From UBA6115 sp964346355 (GTDB lineage: Bacteria > Bacillota > Clostridia > Christensenellales > Aristaeellaceae): a DNA stretch of 64,000 nucleotides. Each line of letters begins with the position of its first letter. Positions within the stretch are counted from its first letter, which is position 1. Position numbers and translations under genes: made by a program. The stretch covers positions 1-64,000 of the forward strand of contig CAYFUH010000003.1 of assembly GCA_964346355.1 (NCBI GenBank), read 5' to 3'. Below, piece after piece: positions 9,181 to 17,299 of this stretch. The notes under the pieces were generated by a model. The model was not told the origin of the DNA. It did no database searches and worked only from the letters and a program-made list of their open reading frames with translations.

Positions 9181-9217
9181 TTCAAGGAGCGTTCTCTGCT
9201 TGAAAACGCTCCTTGAA
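9181..9217 (-). terminator. Hairpin after the gcv operon
   Basis: A 13-bp perfect stem (9181-9193 with 9205-9217) and 11-base loop lie between gcvPB and the amidohydrolase. There is no long T run after it, so it may be an attenuating or RNA-stabilising hairpin rather than a strong terminator. Confidence 0.55.
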
Positions 9218-9233
9218 TTGTCCTTGTTACACC

Positions 9234-10652
9234 TTAATCGAACTGGTAGCGCACAATGGGGTTGCGCGCGGCGCCAACCTCATCAGGTCTGCTGATATAG
9301 GTGGTCTTCGGGCAGTCATGCAAGCTGTCCGGGTCGTTCTTGATGGCCTCATAAATCTCGGCAAAGGCCTGGGCTGCCTCGTCCAGGGTTTCGCGGTTTT
9401 CGGTCTCCGTCGGCTCCACCATCAAGGCTTCCGGCACATTCAGCGGGAAGTACATGGTGGGCGGGTGCATGCCGTAGTCCAGCAGACACTTGGCCACATC
9501 CAGCGCGCCAACGCCGTTTTGTTTCTTCACCTTGTCAAGGGAGATGACAAACTCGTGCATGCAGATGCGGTTGTAGTACGGCGGAAAGAAAGGCTCTATC
9601 TTGCGCATGAGGTAGTTGGCGTTTAGCACGGCCATCCCGCTGGTGCGGGTGATTCCTTCCTTGCCCAGGGTGAGGGCATAGGTCAAGGCACGCGCGACCA
9701 CCAGGAAGTTGCCAAAGAAGGCACGGACCTGGCCCACGCTGTCGGGCCTGCGGGAGTCCCACTCACCCATATGGCTTTGGGGCAGGTAGGGACGCAGAAT
9801 CTCCTTGCAGCCGACCGGACCTGCGCCGGGGCCGCCGCCGCCATGCGGCGTGGAGAAGGTCTTGTGCAGGTTGAGGTGGATGACGTCAAAGCCCATGTCA
9901 CCGGGGCGCACCCAGCCCATGATGGCGTTGAGGTTGGCGCCGTCGTAATAGTTCAGGCCGCCGGCTTCATGCACCAGGCGTGTAATCTCCAAAATGTTGG
10001 GGTCAAAGATGCCCATCGTGTTGGGGTTGGTCAGCATCAGGCCGGCTACAGTATCATCCAGCGCTGCCTTCAGCGCTTCCAGGTTGACGCAGCCATTTTC
10101 ATCAGACGGGATGTGCGTTACGGTGAAGCCCACCATGGACGCACTGGCCGGGTTGGTGCCGTGGGCGGAATCCGGAATCAGCACACGGGTACGCTGGAAA
10201 TCGCCGCGCTTTTCGTGGTATTTCTTCATCAGCAGCAGCCCGACATACTCACCATGCGCGCCTGCGGCCGGCTGGAAGGTCATGTCATCCATGCCGGTGA
10301 TTTCGCACAGCACCTCGCGCGCCTTGTCCAACACCTCATGGCTGCCCTTGACTGTGTCCCTGGGCTGCAGGGGATGCACCCGCGAGAAGCCGGGCAAGGC
10401 GGCCACCGCTTCATTGATGCGGGGGTTCCACTTCATGGTGCAGGAGCCCAGCGGATAAAACCCGCTGTTGACGCCAAAGGCCTGCTTGGCCAGCTTGGTG
10501 TAGTGGCGGCTGATGGCGACCTCACTCATCTCCGGCAAGCGGGGCGCGGTTTTGCGTTTGAGCGCCTCCGGCAGCTCCCGCTTGGGGAAGGTGCTCGCGG
10601 GCATTTGGAAAGTTCTGCGTCCTTTGACGCTGCGTTCAAAAATCAGTTTCAT
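9234..10652 (-). CDS. gcvPB: Glycine dehydrogenase (decarboxylating) subunit 2
   Basis: This is the PLP-binding half of the split P-protein of the glycine cleavage system, which decarboxylates glycine and passes the aminomethyl group to lipoyl-GcvH. The PLP lysine is K264 in LNLHKTFSTPHGGGGPG. Other P-protein motifs seen are YPLGSCTMKWNP and DSAHGTNPASA. It has 472 residues, close to the usual ~480. The ATG overlaps the gcvPA stop as ATGA (10649-10652), so the two subunits are translationally coupled. Confidence 0.96.
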   Translation of the reverse strand: MKLIFERSVKGRRTFQMPASTFPKRELPEALKRKTAPRLPEMSEVAISRHYTKLAKQAFGVNSGFYPLGSCTMKWNPRINEAVAALPGFSRVHPLQPRDTVKGSHEVLDKAREVLCEITGMDDMTFQPAAGAHGEYVGLLLMKKYHEKRGDFQRTRVLIPDSAHGTNPASASMVGFTVTHIPSDENGCVNLEALKAALDDTVAGLMLTNPNTMGIFDPNILEITRLVHEAGGLNYYDGANLNAIMGWVRPGDMGFDVIHLNLHKTFSTPHGGGGPGAGPVGCKEILRPYLPQSHMGEWDSRRPDSVGQVRAFFGNFLVVARALTYALTLGKEGITRTSGMAVLNANYLMRKIEPFFPPYYNRICMHEFVISLDKVKKQNGVGALDVAKCLLDYGMHPPTMYFPLNVPEALMVEPTETENRETLDEAAQAFAEIYEAIKNDPDSLHDCPKTTYISRPDEVGAARNPIVRYQFD

Positions 10653-11965
10653 TGTCCGCTCACCTCCTTGATGATGGTGATGATTTCATCAATGGCTGCC
10701 TTGTCCAATTTTTCTGTCACACACCAGAGGATGTTGTTATTAACAGGCAGGCCGCACAGGATGCCGCGCTTAGCCATTTCGGTCTCAAACTTATTGGCAT
10801 CCATGGGGCATTTGGTCAGGAATTCGTTGAAGAACTCGCCCTCATGGACACGCCCAAATCCTTTGAGTTTGGCAAGCTCATCCGCGAAATAGTGGGCGCC
10901 TTCATAACACAGCTGCGCCACCTCCTGCAGGCCTTCCGGCCCCATGGCAGCCATATAGACAGCGGAGGTCATCGCGCACAGGGCTTGGTTGGTGCATACG
11001 TTGCTGGACGCCTTCTCCCGGCGGATGTGCTGCTCACGGGCCTGCAGCGTCAGCACATAGGCCCTTTTGCCCTGCTTATCGACGGTTTCCCCGGCGATGC
11101 GGCCGGGCAGCATGCGCATCATTTCTTTTTTGGCGGTCATGAAGCCCAGGTAGGGGCCGCCCCAGCTCATGGGGATGCCCAAGGGCTGTCCTTCGCCTAC
11201 CGCGATGTCATAGCCCATCTCGCCCGGTGTTTTCATGATGCCCAGTGCAATGGGATACACACCCAACACAGCCTTGGCGCCGGCTGCGTGAGCCAGCTGC
11301 GCAGCCTTTTCGGCATCCTCAAACAGACCAAAGAAGTTGGGCTGCTGGATGTAGACACAGGCCGTGTCCTTTGGCAGGTCTTCCAGCGCGCTCAAGTCCA
11401 GCACGCCATCTTTTTGCGGGATCAGTTCAAACGGCACATCCCGCCCCCAGCAGTAGGTGCGGATGGTCTCGATCACTTCCGGGTGCGCAGTTTCGGCGAC
11501 ATAGACGCGCTCCCTGCCCCGGGTTTGTGTCATCATCACAGCCTCCGCCGCGGCGGACGCGCCGTCATACACGGACGCGTTGCTCACATCCATGCCAGTG
11601 AGCTCGGAAATCATCGTCTGGTATTCAAAAATGGATTGCAGCACCCCCTGGCTGATCTCCGCCTGGTAGGGTGTGTAGGTGGTCAAAAACTCCTCCTTGG
11701 AGGTGACGGTGCCCACAATGGCGGGGATGTGGTGGTCATAGCTGCCGGCACCGCGCAGGACGATATCAAACACGGTGTTTTTCTTGGCCATGCCTTCCAT
11801 CACGCGGCGCACGCCCAGCTCTGACAAGCCAGGCGCGATGTTGACGGAATCCTCCAGCAACATCTCACGGGGGACGTCAACAAAGAGATCCCGTAATTCC
11901 TTCAGCCCAATAGCGTCCAGCATCTCCTGCTGTTCCGCCTGGGTACTGGGCAGGTAGCTCCCCAT
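10649..11965 (-). CDS. gcvPA: Glycine dehydrogenase (decarboxylating) subunit 1
   Basis: The other half of the split P-protein (438 residues); with GcvPB it forms the active heterotetramer. Motifs include GAGSYDHHIPAIV, TPYQAEISQG and GQPLGIPMSWGGPYLGF, all typical. The start at 11965 is set by GGAGGAC six bases upstream; a farther ATG at 12022 lies inside gcvH and lacks support. It follows gcvH directly (1-bp gap) and overlaps gcvPB by 4 bp. Confidence 0.96.
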   Translation of the reverse strand: MGSYLPSTQAEQQEMLDAIGLKELRDLFVDVPREMLLEDSVNIAPGLSELGVRRVMEGMAKKNTVFDIVLRGAGSYDHHIPAIVGTVTSKEEFLTTYTPYQAEISQGVLQSIFEYQTMISELTGMDVSNASVYDGASAAAEAVMMTQTRGRERVYVAETAHPEVIETIRTYCWGRDVPFELIPQKDGVLDLSALEDLPKDTACVYIQQPNFFGLFEDAEKAAQLAHAAGAKAVLGVYPIALGIMKTPGEMGYDIAVGEGQPLGIPMSWGGPYLGFMTAKKEMMRMLPGRIAGETVDKQGKRAYVLTLQAREQHIRREKASSNVCTNQALCAMTSAVYMAAMGPEGLQEVAQLCYEGAHYFADELAKLKGFGRVHEGEFFNEFLTKCPMDANKFETEMAKRGILCGLPVNNNILWCVTEKLDKAAIDEIITIIKEVSGQ

Positions 11966-11966
11966 A

Positions 11967-12344
11967 TCAGTCCTCCTTGCTGATGAGATCGGCGTACTGA
12001 TCCGCATCCAGCAGGTTTTCAAGCCCGGTAACGTCCTTGACCTTTACGATCCAGGCGGCGTAGGCGTCCTCGTTGATCAATTCCGGCTGGTCCATCAGCG
12101 CTTCGTTCACCTCATAGATGACGCCGTTGATGGGGCTGATGATGTCGCTGACAGCCTTGACGCTCTCTACATCGGCAAAGGCTTCGTCCACTGCCACTTC
12201 ATCATCCACATTGGGCAGGTTGATGAACACCAGATCGCCCAGTTCCTTCTGCGCAAAATCGGTGATGCCGATGGTGACCTTGTCACCCTCCACCTGGAGC
12301 CATTCATGGGTAGATGCGTACTTCAGATTCTTGGGAATGTTCAT
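11967..12344 (-). CDS. gcvH: Glycine cleavage system H protein
   Basis: The lipoyl carrier that shuttles the aminomethyl group between P, T and L proteins. The lipoylated lysine is K63 in DVESVKAVSD, within a 125-residue lipoyl-domain protein of normal length. A strong AAGGAGGA site precedes the ATG. Part of gcvT-gcvH-gcvPA-gcvPB. No lipoate ligase or dihydrolipoyl dehydrogenase gene lies in this window, so those must be elsewhere. Confidence 0.96.
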   Translation of the reverse strand: MNIPKNLKYASTHEWLQVEGDKVTIGITDFAQKELGDLVFINLPNVDDEVAVDEAFADVESVKAVSDIISPINGVIYEVNEALMDQPELINEDAYAAWIVKVKDVTGLENLLDADQYADLISKED

Positions 12345-12369
12345 AAGAGTCCTCCTTAAAATAATTCAA

Positions 12370-13455
12370 TCAGGTTCTTTTGTAAAAGGGCAAGTCCACC
12401 ACTTTGGCCTTCAGGCGCCTGCCGCGCACATCAATCTCCACCTCGGTATCCGCCTGCGCGATGTCTTTTTGCACAAGCGCCATGGCGCTTGCCTTGTTGG
12501 TATACGGCAGCAGCGTGCCGCTGGTGGTGACGCCCACCTTCCTGCCCTCATGATACACGTCGCTCCCCTCCCGGGCAATCCCCCGGTCGGTCAAAACAAG
12601 GCCTGCCCGGACGCGCTGGGGCTCTCCCAGGTCCAATAGCGCCTGCTTGCCGATGAAATCTTCCTTGTCCAGCTTGACGAAAAAATCCAGGCCGACTTCA
12701 AAGGGGGTGATGTCATCACTCATTTCGTGGCCGTACAGAGGCATACCCGCTTCCAGGCGCAGGGTATCCCTGGCCCCCAGGCCGCAGGGAATGAGGCCCT
12801 CATCCGCCCCGGCTTCAAGCAGTGCTTTTGCCAACTGCACCACCTTGTCCGGCGCGCAGTAGAGCTCATACCCCAATTCACCCGTGTAACCGGTGCGGGA
12901 GACCAGACAGGGGACGCCCGATACATCAAGATCCCGGACAAAGCTGTAATACTTGGTGGGCAGTTTGTCCGCGTCCGTCAATTTGGACAGGATATCCTTT
13001 GCTCTGGGGCCCTGCAGCGCCAGTTGGGCGTATTGATCGGACAGGTCAATGATCTCCACATCGCCCTTGGCGTGCTGTGTAAACCAGGCGTAGTCCTTGT
13101 CCTTGTTGGCGGCGTTGACCACCAGGAAGTACTCGTCCTGCGCGAACTTGTAGACAATCAGGTCATCCACGATGCCGCCTCTTTCGTTGCAAATGGGGCT
13201 GTAGCGCACGCGTCCGATGTCCATGTCCGCAAAATCGTTGGTTAAAAAGCGCTGAAGGTTGCTTAAAGCGTCCGGGCCTTTGATCAAGATCTCGCCCATG
13301 TGGGAGACATCAAACAAACCGCAGGCTGTCCTGACAGCCATGTGTTCCTTGATGACGCCCGTTTGGTACTGAACCGGCAGCAGGTAGCCAGCGAAGGGGA
13401 CGATTTTGCCCCCCAGTTCCAGATGCAAATCATATAGCGGTGTTTTCTTTTCCAT
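12370..13455 (-). CDS. gcvT: Aminomethyltransferase (glycine cleavage T protein)
   Basis: It releases ammonia from aminomethyl-GcvH and makes 5,10-methylenetetrahydrofolate. At 361 residues it is full length. It shows the GcvT features LYDLHLELGGKIVPFAGY at the N-terminus, GLFDVSHMGEI, and the catalytic-Asp region NERGGIVDDLIVYK. The C-terminal barrel domain starts around residue 270. AAGGAGGGCGC precedes the ATG. It is the first gene of the gcv operon, behind the structured leader at 13473-13578. Confidence 0.96.
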   Translation of the reverse strand: MEKKTPLYDLHLELGGKIVPFAGYLLPVQYQTGVIKEHMAVRTACGLFDVSHMGEILIKGPDALSNLQRFLTNDFADMDIGRVRYSPICNERGGIVDDLIVYKFAQDEYFLVVNAANKDKDYAWFTQHAKGDVEIIDLSDQYAQLALQGPRAKDILSKLTDADKLPTKYYSFVRDLDVSGVPCLVSRTGYTGELGYELYCAPDKVVQLAKALLEAGADEGLIPCGLGARDTLRLEAGMPLYGHEMSDDITPFEVGLDFFVKLDKEDFIGKQALLDLGEPQRVRAGLVLTDRGIAREGSDVYHEGRKVGVTTSGTLLPYTNKASAMALVQKDIAQADTEVEIDVRGRRLKAKVVDLPFYKRT

Positions 13456-13472
13456 GCGCCCTCCTTATGCTA

Positions 13473-13578
13473 AAGGCATGCCGCGCGGCATGCCTTGATA
13501 GCGTCATTCCCTGGCACACCCCGGTGCTTCCGTGGTGTTTTTGTGCTTTCCAGGTCCTGTCATCTTGTTATAAGACGA
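13473..13578 (-). promoter_or_regulatory. Candidate structured leader RNA upstream of gcvT (unassigned)
   Basis: On the minus strand three hairpins can form in order. The first is TCGTCTT-ATAAC-AAGATGA (13578-13560). The second is a nested stem in which the two strands at 13510-13514 and 13550-13554 pair, with an inner ACACC/GGTGT stem. The third is a 10-bp stem AAGGCATGCC with loop GCGC (13473-13496), ending seven bases before the AAGGAGG of gcvT. I looked for the conserved blocks of the glycine, THF, SAM and TPP riboswitches and did not find them. The last hairpin could instead be the ftsZ terminator, although its T run is short (TTTAG). Confidence 0.45.
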
Positions 13579-13625
13579 TACCATATCCATGATACCCTTT
13601 TTTCAATGATTCAGTGGGCGGTGCG

Positions 13626-15011
13626 TTACTTTTTTACGCTGCGGCGCAGGTAAGCCGGCACGCCCAGGTCGTCTTTCTCTGCCTGCTGGGATTGCTGCGG
13701 CTGCACGGGCTGCTGATAGGGCGCAGAACCCGGCTGCTGCTGGATGTTCTGGAACTGCGGCGTCTGCTGCACATAGGGATAGGGCTGCTGCGGCTGGTAG
13801 CCTTGCGGCGCAGCCGCGGGCGGGGGCATACCCATCCCTTGCATCTGCGGGGTGGGGCGGCTGGTGCCCGGGAAGAAGGCCGCCTCCTGGTTGTCATACA
13901 GGTTTTGCACGGAGGGCGCTTCAAAGCCAGCCGTTTCCTGGCGCTCCAGCCCGGCGCGGTTCTCATAGGGGTTCATCGCGGCGGTAGCGCTGCCATAGGG
14001 CACCGAGGCCCGGAAGGGTTTCTTCTTGGATTCCCGGGCGGGGAAGGCGCTCTTCTCAAAGCCGGTCGCGATCACCGTGATGTGGATTTCATCCTTCAGG
14101 TTATTGTCAATGCCAGCGCCAAAAATGATGTTGGCTTCGCTGTCCGCGCTCTCCTGGACCAGCCTGGCGGCCTCGTTGATCTCCAGGATACCGATGTCCT
14201 CAGACCCGGTAATGTTGATGAGCAGGGCGCGCGCGCCGTCGATCTTGGTCTCAAGCAGCGGGCTTGCGATGGCAGCCTTGGCGGCTTCGCTGGTGCGGTT
14301 CTCGCCCTTGCCAACGCCGATGCCGATGTGGGCCATGCCGCCGGATTCCATCACGGTCTTCACGTCGGCAAAGTCCAGGTTGATGAGGGCGGGCAGGGCA
14401 ATCAGGTCTGAAATGCCCTGGATGCCCTGGCGCAGGACATCGTCCGCTACGCGGAAGGCTTCCAGCATGGAGGTTCCGCGGGCTACGACTTCCAGCAGCC
14501 TGTCATTGGGGATGACCACCAGGGTGTCCACAAACTGCTTCAGTTCGTTAATGCCGGTTTCGGCGTTGCGCATGCGCTGCTTGCCTTCAAACTGGAAAGG
14601 CTTGGTGACCACCGCGATGGTCAGGCAGTTTAAGTCCCTGGCGATATCAGCCACGACAGGCGCAGCACCCGTACCGGTACCGCCGCCCATGCCGGCTGTG
14701 ACAAAAACAAGGTCCGCGCCCTTGAGGTGCTGGGCGATTTCCTCCCGGCTTTCCTCCGCCGCGCGCTTGCCGATATCCGGCACCGCGCCAGCGCCAAGGC
14801 CTTTGGTCAGTTTTTCGCCAATCTGAATCTTCTTGTTGGCGCGGGAGGTGGAAAGCGCCTGTTTATCGGTGTTGACCGCAATAAACTCAACGCCCTTGAG
14901 GCCCGCTTCCACCATTCGGTTGACCGCGTTGGCACCGCCGCCGCCGCAACCGACAACCTTAATTGATGCGAAATTCGTTGTGACTTCAGGCTCAACCTGC
15001 TTAACCTGCAT
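13626..15011 (-). CDS. ftsZ: Cell division protein FtsZ
   Basis: Tubulin-like GTPase that forms the Z ring. The GTPase core covers about residues 12-325, with the tubulin signature GGGTGTG at 109-115 and the T7-loop region NLDFADVKTVM. A ~100-residue Q/P/Y-rich linker follows. The C-terminal peptide DDLGVPAYLRRSVKK is the conserved tail that binds FtsA and SepF. Length is 461 residues, longer than typical (~380) because of the linker. It is the last gene of the ftsA-ftsZ pair; ftsA ends 32 bp upstream. Confidence 0.97.
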   Translation of the reverse strand: MQVKQVEPEVTTNFASIKVVGCGGGGANAVNRMVEAGLKGVEFIAVNTDKQALSTSRANKKIQIGEKLTKGLGAGAVPDIGKRAAEESREEIAQHLKGADLVFVTAGMGGGTGTGAAPVVADIARDLNCLTIAVVTKPFQFEGKQRMRNAETGINELKQFVDTLVVIPNDRLLEVVARGTSMLEAFRVADDVLRQGIQGISDLIALPALINLDFADVKTVMESGGMAHIGIGVGKGENRTSEAAKAAIASPLLETKIDGARALLINITGSEDIGILEINEAARLVQESADSEANIIFGAGIDNNLKDEIHITVIATGFEKSAFPARESKKKPFRASVPYGSATAAMNPYENRAGLERQETAGFEAPSVQNLYDNQEAAFFPGTSRPTPQMQGMGMPPPAAAPQGYQPQQPYPYVQQTPQFQNIQQQPGSAPYQQPVQPQQSQQAEKDDLGVPAYLRRSVKK

Positions 15012-15043
15012 GGTATGTCCCCCTTTATGCTTGTGTTGGTGAA

Positions 15044-16219
15044 TCAGCCGTTTAACAGGCCGCGCAGGAAACCGCGCAGACCTGTCTGGCCGGCATTGGC
15101 AGAGTTCTTGGTGTCAATAATCAAATCAAGCAAGCCCAACGAACTGGAATAAATAGCACTGGACAGTTTGACAGCCTTGCGCGGCAATTCCCGCACGGGA
15201 CGATCCATTTTTTCGGACAGGTGCTCCCGCCCACCCTTGTTGATGGCCAGGCCGCCTCCTGTCAAATAAACAGGTGACCAGTTGCCCAGGCGGACGGAGG
15301 ATTCACGAACCGCGTCCACGATGGCTTCGCAGAGTTCATCGGCACGGGGCAGCAGGATTTCCGCCACCTTGTCGCGGCTGAAGGTCTCTGTCGCGCCGTT
15401 TGAGAGCGTGACATCAAAGCTGGTCTTCGTGCTGCTGGGGCCAAACTCAAAGCCGCGCTTGATTTGCTCGGCGCTGTCCAGCGGCACTTCCAGGCCATAA
15501 GCCAGGTCCGCCGCGATGTGTCCGCCACCCAGCGGCAGCGTTTTATGGAAGATAATCGCGTCGCCCTCCACCGCCATGACATCGGTGTTCAAATAGCCGA
15601 TGTCAATTAGCAGCGCGGTACGGTCGCGGTCAGTCTCGGATATAAACAACATGGCTTCACCCATCAAGGTGGAGAAAAAGCCGGCAGCCGTCTTGCCGAT
15701 GGCCAGCAGGCGCTGGGTAATGTCCTCTATAAAGAAGCGGTCGGCGACGACAAAGGAAATTAACGCGCGCAGCTCGTTCCCCTGCTGGTTGAGCGGCTCC
15801 AGCGTCTTTTTGCCGTCATCCACCACAAACCAGGCCGGGCTGCGGTGAATGGGTGTGCCGGGGATGCCCTGCACCTGCTCATCCGCAAGCGCGAACAAGG
15901 CGGCGATGTCCCGGCTGGTGACGCGGGGATCGGCACCCTGCAAATCCACCTTAACCTCAAAGGAGTAGACCTTTGAGAACTGGCCGGGCACCCCGCAATA
16001 TACAGCCTTGACGTTGGTACGAGCCTGATCCTCAGCATTCGCGATGGCGGTGCTGATGGCCTCATTTACCTGGCTGCCGTTGTTCCACCTTGCATTCGCG
16101 TAGCCATCATAAGGCGCAGTGCCTGCCCCTACAATGTCACAGCGCTGCCTGGCGCTGACCTCCGCGATCAGTGCAACGATTTTGCTGGTGCCAAAATCAA
16201 TGACGCTGATAGTACTCAT
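15044..16219 (-). CDS. ftsA: Cell division protein FtsA
   Basis: Actin-like ATPase that ties FtsZ to the membrane. The first phosphate loop is SVIDFGTSKIVALIAE at the N-terminus. The second ATP segment is TALLIDIGYLNTDVMAVEG, and the adenine loop is PVYLTGGG. The end, LRGFLRGLLNG, can form the amphipathic membrane-targeting helix. I use the ATG at 16219 because GGAGAGG lies seven bases upstream; an ATG five codons earlier is less well placed. It has 391 residues, slightly short for the family. Its own promoter lies at 16305-16333. Confidence 0.93.
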   Translation of the reverse strand: MSTISVIDFGTSKIVALIAEVSARQRCDIVGAGTAPYDGYANARWNNGSQVNEAISTAIANAEDQARTNVKAVYCGVPGQFSKVYSFEVKVDLQGADPRVTSRDIAALFALADEQVQGIPGTPIHRSPAWFVVDDGKKTLEPLNQQGNELRALISFVVADRFFIEDITQRLLAIGKTAAGFFSTLMGEAMLFISETDRDRTALLIDIGYLNTDVMAVEGDAIIFHKTLPLGGGHIAADLAYGLEVPLDSAEQIKRGFEFGPSSTKTSFDVTLSNGATETFSRDKVAEILLPRADELCEAIVDAVRESSVRLGNWSPVYLTGGGLAINKGGREHLSEKMDRPVRELPRKAVKLSSAIYSSSLGLLDLIIDTKNSANAGQTGLRGFLRGLLNG

Positions 16220-16304
16220 CGCAAACCTCTCCATTTCTCAGGCATTTTCCTTGCCTATTAGCAAACGCTGGCAAACCGCACAGCAAATATTGTCCGGCCG
16301 GTTT

Positions 16305-16333
16305 ATTGTAACCTTTTTGAGACATCTATGCAA
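16305..16333 (-). promoter_or_regulatory. ftsAZ promoter
   Basis: -35 TTGCAT (16328-16333), 17-bp spacer, -10 TACAAT (16305-16310) on the minus strand, in the 191-bp gap between ftsQ and ftsA. It lets ftsA and ftsZ be expressed apart from the upstream mur genes. Confidence 0.75.
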
Positions 16334-16410
16334 GCCTTTTCAAGGATTCCCATAAAACAGACCATGGAATGTTTCGTTTTATGATACTTGATTCTATATT
16401 TGGCCCGGCT

Positions 16411-17298
16411 TTACTGTTCAATGCGGTAGGTTGCCTCCCCCGGCAGGGTGGCTTCGATGATACCGCCAGTCATGTTCCGCCTTCTTAATTCATTGACGAC
16501 AGATGCTACGGTGCCGATCTTGGCGTGCAGGTTCTCCTCACTGCCCAGATTGATGGTATACCCATCCTTGGTTTGCAAAGAGATGTTAAGTGTCTGGGAC
16601 ATATCAATGGTGGCGATCTCTGTCTTAAAGCCCCAGTTTTCCAACTCTTGGAAGAGGGCAATCATGCTGTCCTTTTGCGAAGGATCCGTACTTGTTGGAA
16701 AGCTGCCCGCCGTCTGCTGGCCCCACACAGCAAGACCGTTGACCTGGATGAGTTGCAAGCCTTCTTTCAAATCGCGCGTCTCCCGCAGGATAAAGCCATC
16801 CTGCGCCAGCACATAGCCGACACCCAAATGTGTAAAGAAAGCGAAGGGGTAGCGCTCAATCACTTTGACAGACAAGCCATTGGGGAAAATCTTGGCCATG
16901 CCTTCATACAGGAAATAATAATTTGATTCAACCCTGGCCTGGACATCGTCTTCCGACAATGTGAAGTAAAACAGACCAGAGTTTAGTCCTGTCAGCCGGG
17001 CGGCATCCGCCTGGGAGATGTTCTTAAGCCCGGTGAAATGAATATTCTTGATGGTAAACACAAAGGACTTGAGCAAAAACAATGCGCCAGCGATGATGAG
17101 GACAGACAGCAACAGTTTCATTGCGCCGGATATCTTAGGGCGCGGCTGTCCCTCTTCCATGCTGTCGTCCTGGATGTCCTCGGGCTGGTAGAAAGGATCC
17201 TGCTGCTCAAACGCTTGCTCATTCGCCCAGGGCTGCTGATGGCTGGGTTGCTGCTTGTTCCGGTTTGTTTCCGGCGGTGTGGGCGGCATGTGCTGCAT
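16411..17298 (-). CDS. ftsQ: Cell division protein FtsQ/DivIB
   Basis: Bitopic divisome protein linking FtsL and the septal synthase. A ~57-residue Q/P-rich cytoplasmic segment is followed by one membrane helix (about residues 59-80), then the POTRA domain (FTIKNIHFTGLKNISQADAA...), and a beta domain to residue 295. The start has AAAGGGGG upstream, and the murD stop lies one base before the ATG. It sits between murD and ftsA as in classical dcw clusters, but murC and murG, which usually lie there, are missing. Confidence 0.9.
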   Translation of the reverse strand: MQHMPPTPPETNRNKQQPSHQQPWANEQAFEQQDPFYQPEDIQDDSMEEGQPRPKISGAMKLLLSVLIIAGALFLLKSFVFTIKNIHFTGLKNISQADAARLTGLNSGLFYFTLSEDDVQARVESNYYFLYEGMAKIFPNGLSVKVIERYPFAFFTHLGVGYVLAQDGFILRETRDLKEGLQLIQVNGLAVWGQQTAGSFPTSTDPSQKDSMIALFQELENWGFKTEIATIDMSQTLNISLQTKDGYTINLGSEENLHAKIGTVASVVNELRRRNMTGGIIEATLPGEATYRIEQ

Positions 17299-17299
17299 C

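Noticed and set aside
10652..11824. A 390-codon open frame on the plus strand
   Set aside because: It lies wholly antisense to gcvPA, has no ribosome site and gives a His/Gly-rich product typical of a shadow frame in GC-rich sequence.
13456..13625. Glycine riboswitch upstream of gcvT
   Set aside because: The expected position is right, but the conserved aptamer blocks were not found, so it is listed only as an unassigned leader.
16350..16382. Hairpin CATAAAAC/GTTTTATG after ftsQ as a terminator
   Set aside because: The stem is AT-rich with a long loop and no T run; the ftsA promoter follows it.
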